Shown here: positions 25,880 to 37,700 of the stretch, piece by piece
Position numbering within the stretch: position 1 is the first letter of the stretch
How the letters are laid out: every line of letters starts with the position of its first letter
Source of the DNA: Diorhabda sublineata
Lineage: Eukaryota > Arthropoda > Insecta > Coleoptera > Chrysomelidae
Assembly (NCBI RefSeq): GCF_026230105.1
Contig: NC_079484.1
Span: 9,687,805-9,751,804 of the forward strand
Reading direction: 5' to 3'
Length of the DNA stretch: 64,000 nucleotides
The notes under the pieces: model-generated
The model's database searches: none
What the model saw: the letters and a program-made list of their open reading frames with translations, nothing else
Told to the model about the DNA's origin: nothing
Position numbers and translations under genes: made by a program

Positions 25880-26411
25880 ATTAACATTAAATTATAAATA
25901 TATGTAATAAAAACAAAATAAATGCACGTATTGAACAACCTTATATTAACCTAAAAATCTGAAGTTTATTCTTCTGTTTCTTATTGAACTCTCTAAAAAA
26001 GTAGAACCATAAAATGTTGGATTTTCCCTTATACAGCAAGGGCTCATTTTATTATATGATGATAATATGTGTTATAGTGAAGTTAATATTCGGAGTGATT
26101 AACGAAATGAATTTAGAGAACTGAGTTTGCTTTCATTTATTTATTTGAATAATAGTGTTATTGGCCTTAATATCTATAATTGCAAGAAGTATTATGTTGT
26201 GAAATTCGTTCGAACATAGGTTCTTCAATTCTTTGTATGTCTATGTTGTCACAGGTAATGGTTGGCTAGGTTACTACAAGTGAGAAACAGCACTAGTTTA
26301 ATATAAAAAAAGAAGAAGAAGAGGTTTCCATAAGTACCTGCGATGTTCATATTTGTAAAGTATTTTACTGTACAAGTTTAAATATTAAGTATAAAATAAA
26401 AATTTTCCAAT
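25880..26411. promoter_or_regulatory. Probable bidirectional promoter between TRMT2A and the trihelix-like gene
   Basis: This 532-bp spacer lies between two divergent start codons (TRMT2A minus, trihelix-like gene plus). No transposon relic or coding exon was seen in it, unlike nearly every other spacer in the window. Short divergent spacers often hold shared core promoters. I see no decisive TATA box; this is inferred from gene layout. Confidence 0.45.
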
Positions 26412-29400
26412 ATGAAGCTCATAGACGATTATGAACACATAAGCTTTCTTGTAAATACTTATATGGTTCATAGCTTGAAGAAGCCAGATAAGTCCGTAAA
26501 CTTACAGAAGTTTATTGAAGAAGTTTACATTAAGTTTAAAAATAAAGGTCTTAGTTATTCAGAAACAGAAATATTGTTAACATGGAAGGAACTTGTTGAA
26601 GAATATTATTATTATAAAAAAAATTTTGGAAGTGATTATGCAACTAGTGCATGGCATTTGTTTGCATTAATGGATAATTGTTTTGATCGCAAAGATGTTG
26701 CAGAAAAATTTACATCCAAACATACCTTCGTATTAATTGATTGTATGAGTATACATAGGGAAACTCTTGCCACTCAAGGCTTAACGCAGAGTGTTTTGGA
26801 TAGTGTTGAAAATCATTTCAGGTAAATTGAAGACGAATTAACAATTTCAAGTATGAATAATCACAGAATTATTAGTACTTATAATAGAGATGCGAGGCGA
26901 GAATATTCTCCTAAAGTTGAAAATTTGAGAATAATTCGATATTCTTTTTTCTTATGAATAAAATGAAACAATACACGAATCATACTTGTATATTAAATGT
27001 GGGTCATTTATAACAATAAAATTATATCTAATTACACTCACTATATAATAGATGAATAATAATTTCCTTGAATAGTGATTTTTAAGATTCTATTTAATTG
27101 CAAACTACTTTTTACTAACACTTTTTTTGTTATTTATTCTTAAATAAAAACATTGTAAATCCTTAAAGACCAAAAGATTTTCATGTAAGTTTTATTTTAC
27201 AAAGGACAAATAACAGAAAATAAATTCAAAGATCATTTAAAAAAGCTGACAAATTTTTAAACAAAATTTTTATAATCTAAATTGAATTAAAAATCATCTT
27301 CATGCCTCTGAATATTAATTTTTATTTTTGTAGATATTTCTTTTCATTTCTGTGTTGACTGACTGCATCATTCAGTACTTCCATATATTTTTTATATAAT
27401 TTCAGCCATGTTGGTTTGACTTTCAGGTTTGAAAAGTTTGATGCTTCTTTCTGTAAATAATCAATTTCTTTTTGCATGTATTCAGTACTGAAACATTCGT
27501 TAGTTGCAGCCGTTGTGGAAGGCATAGTTAAAATTTGCCATTTTTGCCAGCCAGATTCCAATACATGTCTCTTTCCACCATATAGTAAAATTTATATTTT
27601 CAGCCATTTTAATAACATAAGATTTTCTGAAAAAACCTTCTTGTACTCCATATTTAGCTAATTCCAAAGGAATTTTCTGTCTGAAGCACTTTCAACAACT
27701 TCTACTAGTTGGGGAATGAATTCTAAGCCACTTATTTGTTTCCCTTGTAAGATTAATCTTTAAATTAAGGATCCAAAATGTTAGCTACAAAATGAATAGG
27801 CATTAATGTCATAGCTTTCCTTTTCTTCAAAGATCCTTCACTTAATTTCTTAAAAGTTGTGTAGGTGGTAGGAGGTCTGGAAAAAAAATTTCTATTTCAA
27901 AAGATGCATCAACAACAATGTCAATTGTTGTTTTATTTGATTCTAATTTTTTCTTTAATTTTACAATTGCACTCAACAAGTTGTGAATTTTCTTAACCTG
28001 CATCCATAATTTATATTCGTCTACAATGCAGGTTATGCTATGCTTACTACGAATATTGCTGGATTCTTCTTAAACAGTCAATATTATAAGGTATATTTTG
28101 AATCTAGCAAGCTTTTTAAGCATGTCAAAAAAGATACCCATCGTGTTTTCACTGGCATCTGGAAAGAATTTTTTCTTGAATGCTTTTGTGTCTGCATGGA
28201 ATGGTAGCATGTAGAACATATGAATTATTAATTTCTTTAATTACATGCAATTATTTTCCAATATTTTCGAATATTCTCATAAAGATTATTGCAGAGAATA
28301 TTACATTTCTAACTTATCAATAAGTAGTGCATTAAAATACAAATATTTCAGTGTGTTGTATATATCTAATTAATACAATTTCAGAGAAATGGGAGATAAT
28401 GATATTAATCAAAGTGACATTTTTGCTCAATGGGAATTATTGAAACAATCCTATAGGGAGACAAGGCTACTTATGAAACAGAGATGTCGAAATATAAAAT
28501 TAAATGAGTTTTATGATGCAATGAGGGTATTCTATCAGAGTCCAGAATTTCAAGCACATAGAGTATACAATAATCCAGCAAAGAAAAGAAATGCAGTTTC
28601 GGATGTTAGTGAAATTAGTAATAAAAAAACAAATGAAGAGATTAAGACATTTAATTCGGCGCTACGTTATCAATTACTCGCATGTATAAAGAACAAAAAA
28701 TCTGAACTTGGTTATAATAAGGAGTTGAGTCCTTCTCTATTGAGTTTCATTATAGAAACATTCAAAAGATTAGGATATCATGTCACAACAGAGACAATTT
28801 GCAATGAATGGAATGATTTGTATTACAGGTGAGTGTTCAATGTTTGTAGATCTCCTACAGCTGTTGCCCACTTCCTCATCATTTCTTCTTTTGTTACACT
28901 GTTCCTCTCAGTGGTTACAATAGTCATTTACTCATCGTGTGATTACAAATATATGCGTTAGTACACTTCTTACTAACACTATTCCTTTTTTATTAATAAA
29001 AATGTGCACGACAGCTATAGTTGTTGAAATAAAGCTATTTCTGTTTTTCTATTTTAATGTTACTATGTACTATGTGAAAAAAACACTGAAACAGGTCGAT
29101 TTTTATTCTTAAATTGAAAATTTTAATATGAAAATATTATTCCCCATAAGGAAAAAATTAAATTGTCAAGAAGTGAATGGTGATCATTTTGAACATTTAA
29201 TTTAATTCTAAAGTTGTTTATTATATTTATTCTATGTAAAGTTTTGTGATAGAGCAAAGTTCCTTTTTTGAAAAAGTTGTGTGTTAAAAGCTCTGTTGTT
29301 ATTTTTGTTTGCTAGTACCATTTTTTTTTCATTTTAGATATGAATTATTAAAAAGCAATGAAAACCCATACCATTGGAAGTATTTCAACGAAGTCAATGA

Positions 29401-29590
29401 AATTTGTAATTCTGTAGAATCAGTCATAGTAGAAAATGTTGAAAATAATGCTGACGCCGAAGGGGCAGCTGTTTTAAAAGAAAAATATTCCAAAACCTAT
29501 TCTGAAATACCAGAATTAAGAGAGTTGATGTTAGAAAACAATTTATCGGGAGAGGAAGTTACATATTTGTTGAATACATTTGATACTTGA
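26412..29590 (+). CDS. Trihelix/Myb-SANT-like repeat protein, complete, 3 exons, 368 aa
   Basis: Exons 26412-26821, 28385-28828 and 29338-29590 join in phase (2-nt carry at both junctions; CAG|GTAAAT, CAG|GTGAGT). The upstream reading frame is closed, so ATG 26412 is the start. The third repeat (about residues 225-310) resembles Myb/SANT-like trihelix domains: LLACIKNKKSELG, FKRLGYHVTTETICNEWNDLYYRYELLK, then WKYFNEV. The same layout recurs at about 10-92 (ILLTWKELVEEYYYYKK then WHLFALM) and about 105-180 (FREMGDN-W-LLKQSYRE), so the protein appears to be three diverged copies of one helical domain. A basic patch (KKRN, NKKTNEE) separates copies 2 and 3, and the C-terminus is acidic. DNA binding is plausible, but several core Trp positions are missing, so it could be a protein-interaction derivative. 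I do not recognise a named orthologue. Intron 1 carries a degenerate antisense hAT transposase. Confidence 0.8.
27300..28210 (-). pseudogene. Degenerate hAT-family transposase in intron 1 of the trihelix-like gene
   Basis: Minus-strand fragments, broken by stops: PVKTRWVSFLTCLKSLLDSK (the hAT TRW motif), AMTLMPIHFVANILDP (from A-L-NP-yvANlLDP) and ESGWQKWQILTMPSTT with an acidic-basic tail. The order is right for a hAT transposase core running antisense to the host gene. Confidence 0.6.
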
Positions 29591-29691
29591 GGAAAATGTT
29601 ATGCTATGTTTTGAAAGTTAATTGGTAGGTGAATTAGATTGTTTTTAAAACATAATTCTTTGGGCAGTACCCATTATCTCAAACACTTGAA

Positions 29692-29697
29692 AATAAA
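29692..29697 (+). terminator. Polyadenylation signal of the trihelix-like gene
   Basis: A canonical AATAAA about 100 nt after the TGA stop at 29588-29590, followed by T-rich sequence. Confidence 0.55.
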
Positions 29698-30096
29698 AGT
29701 TTTGTTCAAATATTCAGTGTATTTATTTACAACAGTAATTTGATTGAGAGATTGTCGTTAAGTTTATTTATCGAAATTAAAATAAAATGTTTCCCGTTTG
29801 AAATTCCATGTTCCTAGCAATAACTCACCTTGTGTCTAATGAATTCCTAAAAAAGACAGAGAATTCAGCAGAACATGAATGGATGTTATTGGTAAGTGGA
29901 ATATAAAAATTACAGGTGATTCCTAACAAGTTGAAAATTTGTATAAATATTATAGTTATATACAAATAATGTTTAATAAAAAAATATGCAAATAGTTCCA
30001 GTTTTATCTGATTTCTAAGTACTGAAATTACACATTTCAGAATGAGGATTAACTATAAAAGGTTGTTAATTAAAAAATAGGTCCTTTTTCATACTA

Positions 30097-30600
30097 TTTG
30101 GAAGTTTCCTGTTCCATATAGGTACCTAATCTTGCTATGAAAAATTACAAATAAAAAATCTAGCGAAGAAGTGATGACAAATACAATATTCAATATTAAT
30201 GTCCCGAGTGCATGTCAAATTGTCGATAATTTAATTTAATTATGAGACAATTTGACATGCACGAGAGGGCATTTTGGCAGACTATTTCCTGAGAAAAATT
30301 TAATTCAAAATAAACAATAATTGTTCCTTTTCTTAAAATATAAAATTAAAACCAAATGATGTTTATTAATCCTAGACGAAAATTTGGCACTAGTGCGAAT
30401 TATCGATAATTTGCACTAGTGCAGTATTATCGCTGAAATTTGATCGTTGCTAGGTAAACATGAAATATTACAGCTTTTTGGTTGGCTTAAATTTTTCGAA
30501 GGAAATAGTCTGCAAAAGTGTATCACACAGAGATATTTATGATGATTTATTTCTATTTTAAATCAAAAAAGTTCTTGTATTTGCAATGGAAATTTTGTTA
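30097..30600. mobile_element. Hairpin element (30197-30520) inserted into a dispersed repeat
   Basis: The flanks 30097-30175 and 30520-30600 are the two halves of the repeat seen intact at 6236-6450. The insert contains perfect 16-bp arms TGCATGTCAAATTGTC (30209-30224 and complement 30246-30261). It also has a 36-bp near-palindrome built on GCACTAGTGC (30387-30422), and an outer inverted pair around GCAGACTATTTCC (30277 region and 30500-30512). Confidence 0.6.
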
Positions 30601-30929
30601 TACTCCAGACGCTATATAGCTCTGCTATAAGTAAATTTGATGTCATCCATTTAGCAGAACTACATACAGCTTTGGAAAAACCGGAGTGCTCAATTCCCAG
30701 CCACATGCAGATCTCCAATGACACTTTTTGAACTTGTAGCGGACTGTACCTAAATTTAGGTATTTAATGAGACCAATTATCGAAATACGAAGACACAGTA
30801 GTTCTGAAAGGTTAGTGAACGTTATTACGTCACATTTTTCAAAGTTTCAATAATGTTAAGAAATTATTTCTTAACACTTTTTTAAGTCAAAAATATGGTA
30901 TCATAATTCTCCGTATTAGATGTATTTCT

Positions 30930-31205
30930 ATCTAGATATCGCCCAAGCATCCGACAAGGTCTGACACGAGGGACTAATACCTACACAAATTAGGAAAAAT
31001 CTCCTGCACAACCTTTTCCTAATCCTAATATCCTGTCTGCAAGACAAACACTTTCACATAATAATTCAAGACCACGCCGAAACTTCATATCCAATAATAA
31101 CAGGCGTTCCACAGGGGAATACCTTTGACCCGATCCTCTATCTTGAGTACACAGCTGATTTCCCAACAATGTAACTACCGCAACATATGCAGATGACAAG
31201 TATTT
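30930..31205 (+). mobile_element. jockey-like reverse transcriptase fragment 1
   Basis: Degenerate translation DIAQASDKV, then IITGVPQGNTFDPILYLEYT and ADF-QHMQMT, matching the RT block D-SQAFDRVWH ... GVPQGSVLGPLLYLLYT ... ATFADDT. Frameshifts and stops throughout. Confidence 0.75.
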
Positions 31206-31717
31206 TGATTAATTAAATTTTTTTATTTATTTAAATCAACTGCCACATTTTCATACAATAATATGTCAATTAACAAGTTACAAAAACTTTTATTTTATAT
31301 TCTATAATTCTTGGGTGTCACCCTTCCCAACACAGATCTCTGGATCTGCCCCTGGAAAAAAAAATTAAACAAATAAGAATATATACCTAGGTAAGATTTA
31401 AAAAGTTATTCAATGAGACCTACAATATTTCTAAGTTTGATTATATGACCGAATAATTTGAAGCAATAGATCTACAAATAAATCAGAAATAGTTTCCACT
31501 TTCTGTATTTACAAAAAGAGGCATTGTATAAAGTATTTTGAAGTGGCTTGATATATATTAGCATAAAGGCCAAAACGGTACTTTTTCTACTCTGCATGCT
31601 CGACTATTGAAAAGAATTAGCCAATCAACAGAAAGTATTGTTGAAAATAAAGAAAAAATCGTTCTTTAAGATTGAAAACGAATTTTTGTTTATACTTTAA
31701 TCCCAAATTGCAAAATC

Positions 31718-34700
31718 ATGGAGAATATATCACCAGTTAATAGTTCAGTGCCAGAAAAGTGGGCTAGACTCATTTCTTGTCTTCCAACAATGGAATCAGT
31801 TGGTAAGATAAAACATTTGGTTATTTATTAAAAAAAATAGTCTGTTTACTTTTTACTAGCCAATCCTCCTCCATTTCTTAAGTTAATTAATATTTATGAA
31901 TTGAACAAGCATCAATTATGTCATAATAAACCATGTAAAAATGAAAAATTTGACCACCTTTTAAGGTCTCATGTTTTATTTTTTCTTGTGTTATCAATTA
32001 GGTACAGTTGTGTCTGCAACAAATGTACCTACATTGTATGTAGAGATCTACAAGAAACTTTACTGTTTACTCTTCAAAAGTTGGAGCTTAAAATATATAC
32101 TTTTATTGTAAAGGGAATCATACTGAAAATTAAGACACTAGTCTTTAAAATTGCTTTATAAATAATATTTTATTTTCAAATAACACAACATAGCAACAAT
32201 CTAATGATGATTGAGGTAATCAAGAATTGATTGATGTCAGCTACCTTGACATAAATGTTTCTGAAACATTAGAAATGGACCTCTAGGGCAGATATTCTCA
32301 ATGAAATGTAGGGTTTCTGTAGAATAGTCATCAGGGTTCCACCAATTATTATAAAATTTCCTCCAGTGGTGCTGACCATTCTGACTTATAAAGCCTTTGC
32401 ATAGATCAACAAAGTTTATCCACATTATAACACACATTTAAATCAGTATCTCTGAATGAGTTTTGGGTTAGGAGTGAATACCCTGAAATAGCAAATAAGG
32501 CTATCTTAACGCTGCTCTAATTCCTCACAATGTACCATTGTGGAACAAGCTCTTCAGCCTATGTTTACACAAAAAACATTCAGGATTGGATGATACCTCA
32601 GATATATGCATACAATTCCTGGCATAACACCAAACTATGTAACAATTATTCATTGTTCATAACATATCATTGTTCAGATTAAAACTCTAAGTTTAATAGG
32701 GTAATGCTAGTGATAATGTAACAGACAATGAAATAGACAAATCTGCAGTAAGTGTCTACTAAAAAATTACTTATAGTCAATATACTGACTCAAAATTACT
32801 TGCTTCATAAAGGTCTAAGTTTTTTTAATAATTCCTCAGTTTTTTGCTTTACTGATGTCCTCTAATAAGGATTTGTAATTAATTTTTGCTGCTAGATCTG
32901 CTTCGATTGAAAGTATTACTACTTATCAGATAGTCGGTTCTACTTCATATTGTTTCTTAAGTAGTTTTTAATCATTTAAAACTTAGAAAAACTTCTTTCT
33001 GTAGAAGCTGTACTTACAAGCATAGTCAACATCCATTTCATTTGTAATTATGTATTGAATGATCTGACTGGTGTCTTTAATGTAGTTTGGTAGATTATGC
33101 ACTAAAAGTTGTAACTCTTTGTGGAGCTCATAAGATTTTATGACTTTGCTTTCTTCATCTTGAAGTACCAGACCTAAATTATTACAATGCTTCAAAAGCT
33201 CGATATTTGGCAAAGATTTCAAATTATTTTTGTCGTATAAGAATCCAAAATTGTTGTAATATTCAGTGAGTACAGTAAAACTTGTTTTAATGTTTTGTAT
33301 GGATACAAAACTAAACAGTATTGCCAGTCTGTAATGAGTATGGCCCATATTTTTAGTTTTTATTTAATTTGAAAATTAAAGAATATTTAGTTTGATAGTA
33401 TTGCATTTAAAATGGCCTTGTGAGGCTTCTTTAAGAGCGAGGCCGTAGGTGAGTGCTTACTTCGCCCACGCCTAGCTACGCTACTGAATGTTGGAACTCA
33501 TTTTAGGCAAAATTGGGACCAAATATCAGTTATATTTGAATATGATTTATCTTTAAGACACTTTGTATCAGAACTTCCCTTTTGACACATTCTTTGATTA
33601 ATATATTGTTTCAGCTATCAACAAAGATGTATTCATGATAGGACGATCACCAAAATGTGACATAGTAATGACTGAAAGTAATTTTGGTAGAGACAATGTT
33701 ATTAGTAGTATAAGTAAAGAACATTTGATTATTTCAAAGAAAGGTACATTGGCCTATTTACAAGATATAAGTAAAAATGGTACATTCATCAATGGAATAA
33801 GAATTGAGAAACGGAAACTTGTATGTTTAAAAGATGGAGATAAAATTTCTTTGGGCCAAAAACCAACAAATAGTAAGTAATTTATAAATGTAAATTAAAT
33901 TTTAATTATAAAGGATTCTCATTTCTAATATAAATTCATAAAAAAGATACCATGCTTACCCTTGTTCAGTTTTTCTGCAGACAAGGATTTTGGATAATAT
34001 CCTATGCGTGTATTTTAGAGTAAATTAGATCTCGGTAAAGATGATATACATATAATTTAGTTCACAAGTTGAAAATTGTGAGAATAGAGATTAAACTCAA
34101 AAAAATATGTACAATAGATCATTCCACCTGGAATAATATCTAGAAAACTGTATTGAAACCATTTTCAGTTCAAAAATAATTGCAAAAGCTATAAACAAAT
34201 AGATATGAATAAAATGTTTTTAGATTTTTATGAATTTTTTAAAAATTATTGGAAATTGTTGATTGCTATTTCAGTGGACTGTATTTAATAACGTGTTTAA
34301 AAATATTATTGTTAGGTAATTTTTATATTTAATTATTTGAGTACAATGCAATAAGATTAGGTAGTCCGAATTTGAGTTTATATGACAAATTTGTTTTTAG
34401 TGTTCACATTATACAATAACTTTCTTCAATCTTTAAAATAAATTTTTTAGTATTATCTTATGTCATGTACTTCAAAGGCTACATCTTCATCTAGAAATTG
34501 ATACATGGGTGAACATTAAATTAAAGGAGAGAGTTTCGGAAGGTGAAACTGTTCTATATCTTCTTTTAAAAAAATCTTTGCTTCATCTTCTTTTCTAAAA
34601 CTCCTTATTCTTTGTACAGTGCCAAAGTATTGAGTTATTAGTTTTCACTATCGTTTTATTCACTTTTATCCTTTGCTACTTCATTCATTTGTTGTATTGT

Positions 34701-37700
34701 TTTTCTCTTTCCTCCTCCTTCTTTGGTTTAGCCAAGTTTTTCTATACAATCCTTTATGGTGTTGTTTAACCTATTTTTTATCCTATGTCCATGCTTGCAT
34801 TCCTTGCTATTTTTCTTGGTTGTTTCATATCTGCTGTTATTATTTTACTTTGTGTCTTTTTCTTCATTGATCTCTTAATCTCCTTAACTCTAGTTTTTTG
34901 GATTTGTATGCCTCTTTGTTATCTTCACTTTTATTTTTAATATAATTCCCCTATATTACTTTTCTCTGCTTAACTATATTTCTTATTTGTTTCATCCACC
35001 TTTATATCATCCTTCTCTCGCAAATTTCCTCAGCATCATAATACATTATTTCTTTGAATAACTTCCACATTTCTTCTAGCTTTTATCTAATTCACTGAAT
35101 TTATCTTATTTCCAACTAAAGTATTGAAATTCTCTCATATCCCCCATTTTATTCATTTTTTCTCCCATTATCTTCAGTTCTATTTTCACTAATATGCTCA
35201 CTGCATATGCAATTATACTTTTTGCATCTCTTCCTTTTGCTATTAATGTATACTTATCCTGCAGCTTTTATTCTATATAATGCAAAATTCTTTCATTTGT
35301 CTCTCTTGTTATTAAAATTGCTTATTTGTTGACATTTTTTTTAGAATATTCACAAACACTAAATTTTTTTTGTTTGGAGATTGCTGGATTGAAAGTAATG
35401 TTTTTTTTTTGATGGCTTCAAATATCCAAATCTATCTTATTATCTATATTATTTCTCTTATCACAACCAAAGATTATTTGAAAGACTAAACTAAAGTCTC
35501 TTCACATAAATTTGGTGATTGGTACTTTGTTGTTGTTCTGAACCGTCACAGTGTAGTGACATCCCCTATATATAAATAGCGTCTGTAAAATTTGAAAATG
35601 TTATAATACACTAAACATTTGGAAAATAAAAATGTTGAAAGTTTGATTTGAAATTAATATTTGTTCAACAAATTGTCAAATATGTGTAATATATCAAAAC
35701 TTTTTTTAGATGTTAAAAAGCTGATTATTTCTAAATATTGTTTGAGTGTAAAATATAAAATAAGAATTATTTTATTCAAATAGTAATTTCAATTCAACTT
35801 CTATGTTAGTTATTTTGGAGACATACCTATTGGCAAAAGTTTTTATTAAATTATGGTAGTTTCGTGTTTTGGATATTATAATTTCATATATTTTATTATT
35901 ATTGTTGTTTGATTGTGTATGAATATATTTTCAGTATATACTTTCCAATATTTAATAGTAGAAGACCTACCAGATACATTAACACCAATATCTACATTAG
36001 AAAACACACCAGTGTATAATGAAGTCCTACCAGTATGGGGTCGTCTACTTTCTTGTTTGTTATATTTAGGTTCTTATGGTAAGTAAAAATAAATGTAGTT
36101 GTACATGTGTACCTAGTAGTAGTGATATTAAACGTTCAAAATATACATTTATATGAGGCAGGATTACTTGATTTGTATAGCACATTACCTGACTAAAAAT
36201 ATAAGTCTTATCTTTATGTTTGAAATAATTTGACTATAGTTACGTTTATTTACAGAAAAAAATGTCAATAAAATCACGAAACCGCATTTTATGAAGGGGA
36301 GACAGTTTATAGGTGGTACATTCTCTTAAAAATTAATTGTTGACCAACAATTATTTTTGACTGTGTATTGCATCCTCTTGCTTTAGCTGACTGCTTCATA
36401 TCTTTGAGATATATTTAAAATAGGTTACTGCTTTTATCTCGATCTGTCTTCTTTTATATTTCTGTTAGGTTTAATAAAAGTTCACAAAGCTTTCGAGCAG
36501 AGGCAGCAAAATGATCTATTTCCATAAATGTTCAATAGGCTTAAGATTATGACTTTTGTTAGCTAACGTAGAGATGCAATTTCTGTTTCCTGGATATAAT
36601 TTTGTACTAGTCTAGTCAAATCGGCGTTCTCTCCAATTTAATGTTCTTTTGCAAACTGAGACGTTTTTTCATTGGCATGTCCAGGTTTTATTTGGTTTTT
36701 ACAGTTTCCCAAAATTGTCCCGGTGGTCTGGAGAAGGTATATTGTGTCTGTTTGATCAAGGTGACAATTGAACTTATTTCACAAATGCTATGTCAGTAAT
36801 ACATTCCTTGACTGGAAGATATCTATTATTACAAATGAAACTGACCGACGGAAATAATGAAATTAATTTTTGTAAACTCAACAGCTGAAAACAGTGAAAA
36901 TATATCATGAAGAAATATCTCAAATTTATTGAGGACAGTTTAAAAAATTTATAATTTCAATTTTACATATTTAAATAATTTGTGGCACAATAAAGGAAAT
37001 GGAGGAATTTAGATGAGGAACATGCAACTTTTTGTATCTAATAATTTCAATAATAAATCTTTATATATATCACTATTATTATTTCCTTCGTCTTATGTTC
37101 TATTCATTGTAATCTATTATAGATTATTATTATTGTTTATTATAGTTTAAATAATAAATAAATCTGCTATTTAATGCTGTAAAATTAAGCTGTGTTTAAT
37201 ATGGTTTAGGATCATAATAAAAACACGTTGTTTAGCGTTTTCGACGCCGCATATCTCATTTATCGAAGTTCCAGCGATCTGAAATGAATACTTTCGTTTT
37301 TACCAATAATTGAATTGATTAAATTTTCTTGTAATTAACTTTAAAATAAAATTATTCAATATCTCAGAATCCATTTAGCGACACTCCAGTTGTCGGAAAT
37401 TAATAGTTTATACCAATAATTGAATTGGTTGACTTGCGGTTCGGCCTTTTCAACTGGTTTCCTTCTTGAATATAAAAACATCGCATTTCAAAGAGAAATA
37501 TATTTTTCCCTTTTATCGGCTATTTAAAAAAACCTAACCTAAAGCTAAAGTAAACCCAATCTGAAGCTAAAATAAACCTAACCTTAACGAAGATAGAGTA
37601 AACCTAACGTAATCGAAGCTAAAGTGAACCTAACCTAATCGTTAAAATAAACGTAACCTAACTAGGAAATTTTCTTGGAATTCATTTTAATATAAAAGAA

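Noticed and set aside
32237..32437. 66-codon minus-strand frame with several Trp residues (WRKFYNNWWNPDDYS)
   Set aside because: It looks somewhat protein-like, but I could not tie it to any family or to splice partners; possibly part of the nearby hAT relic.
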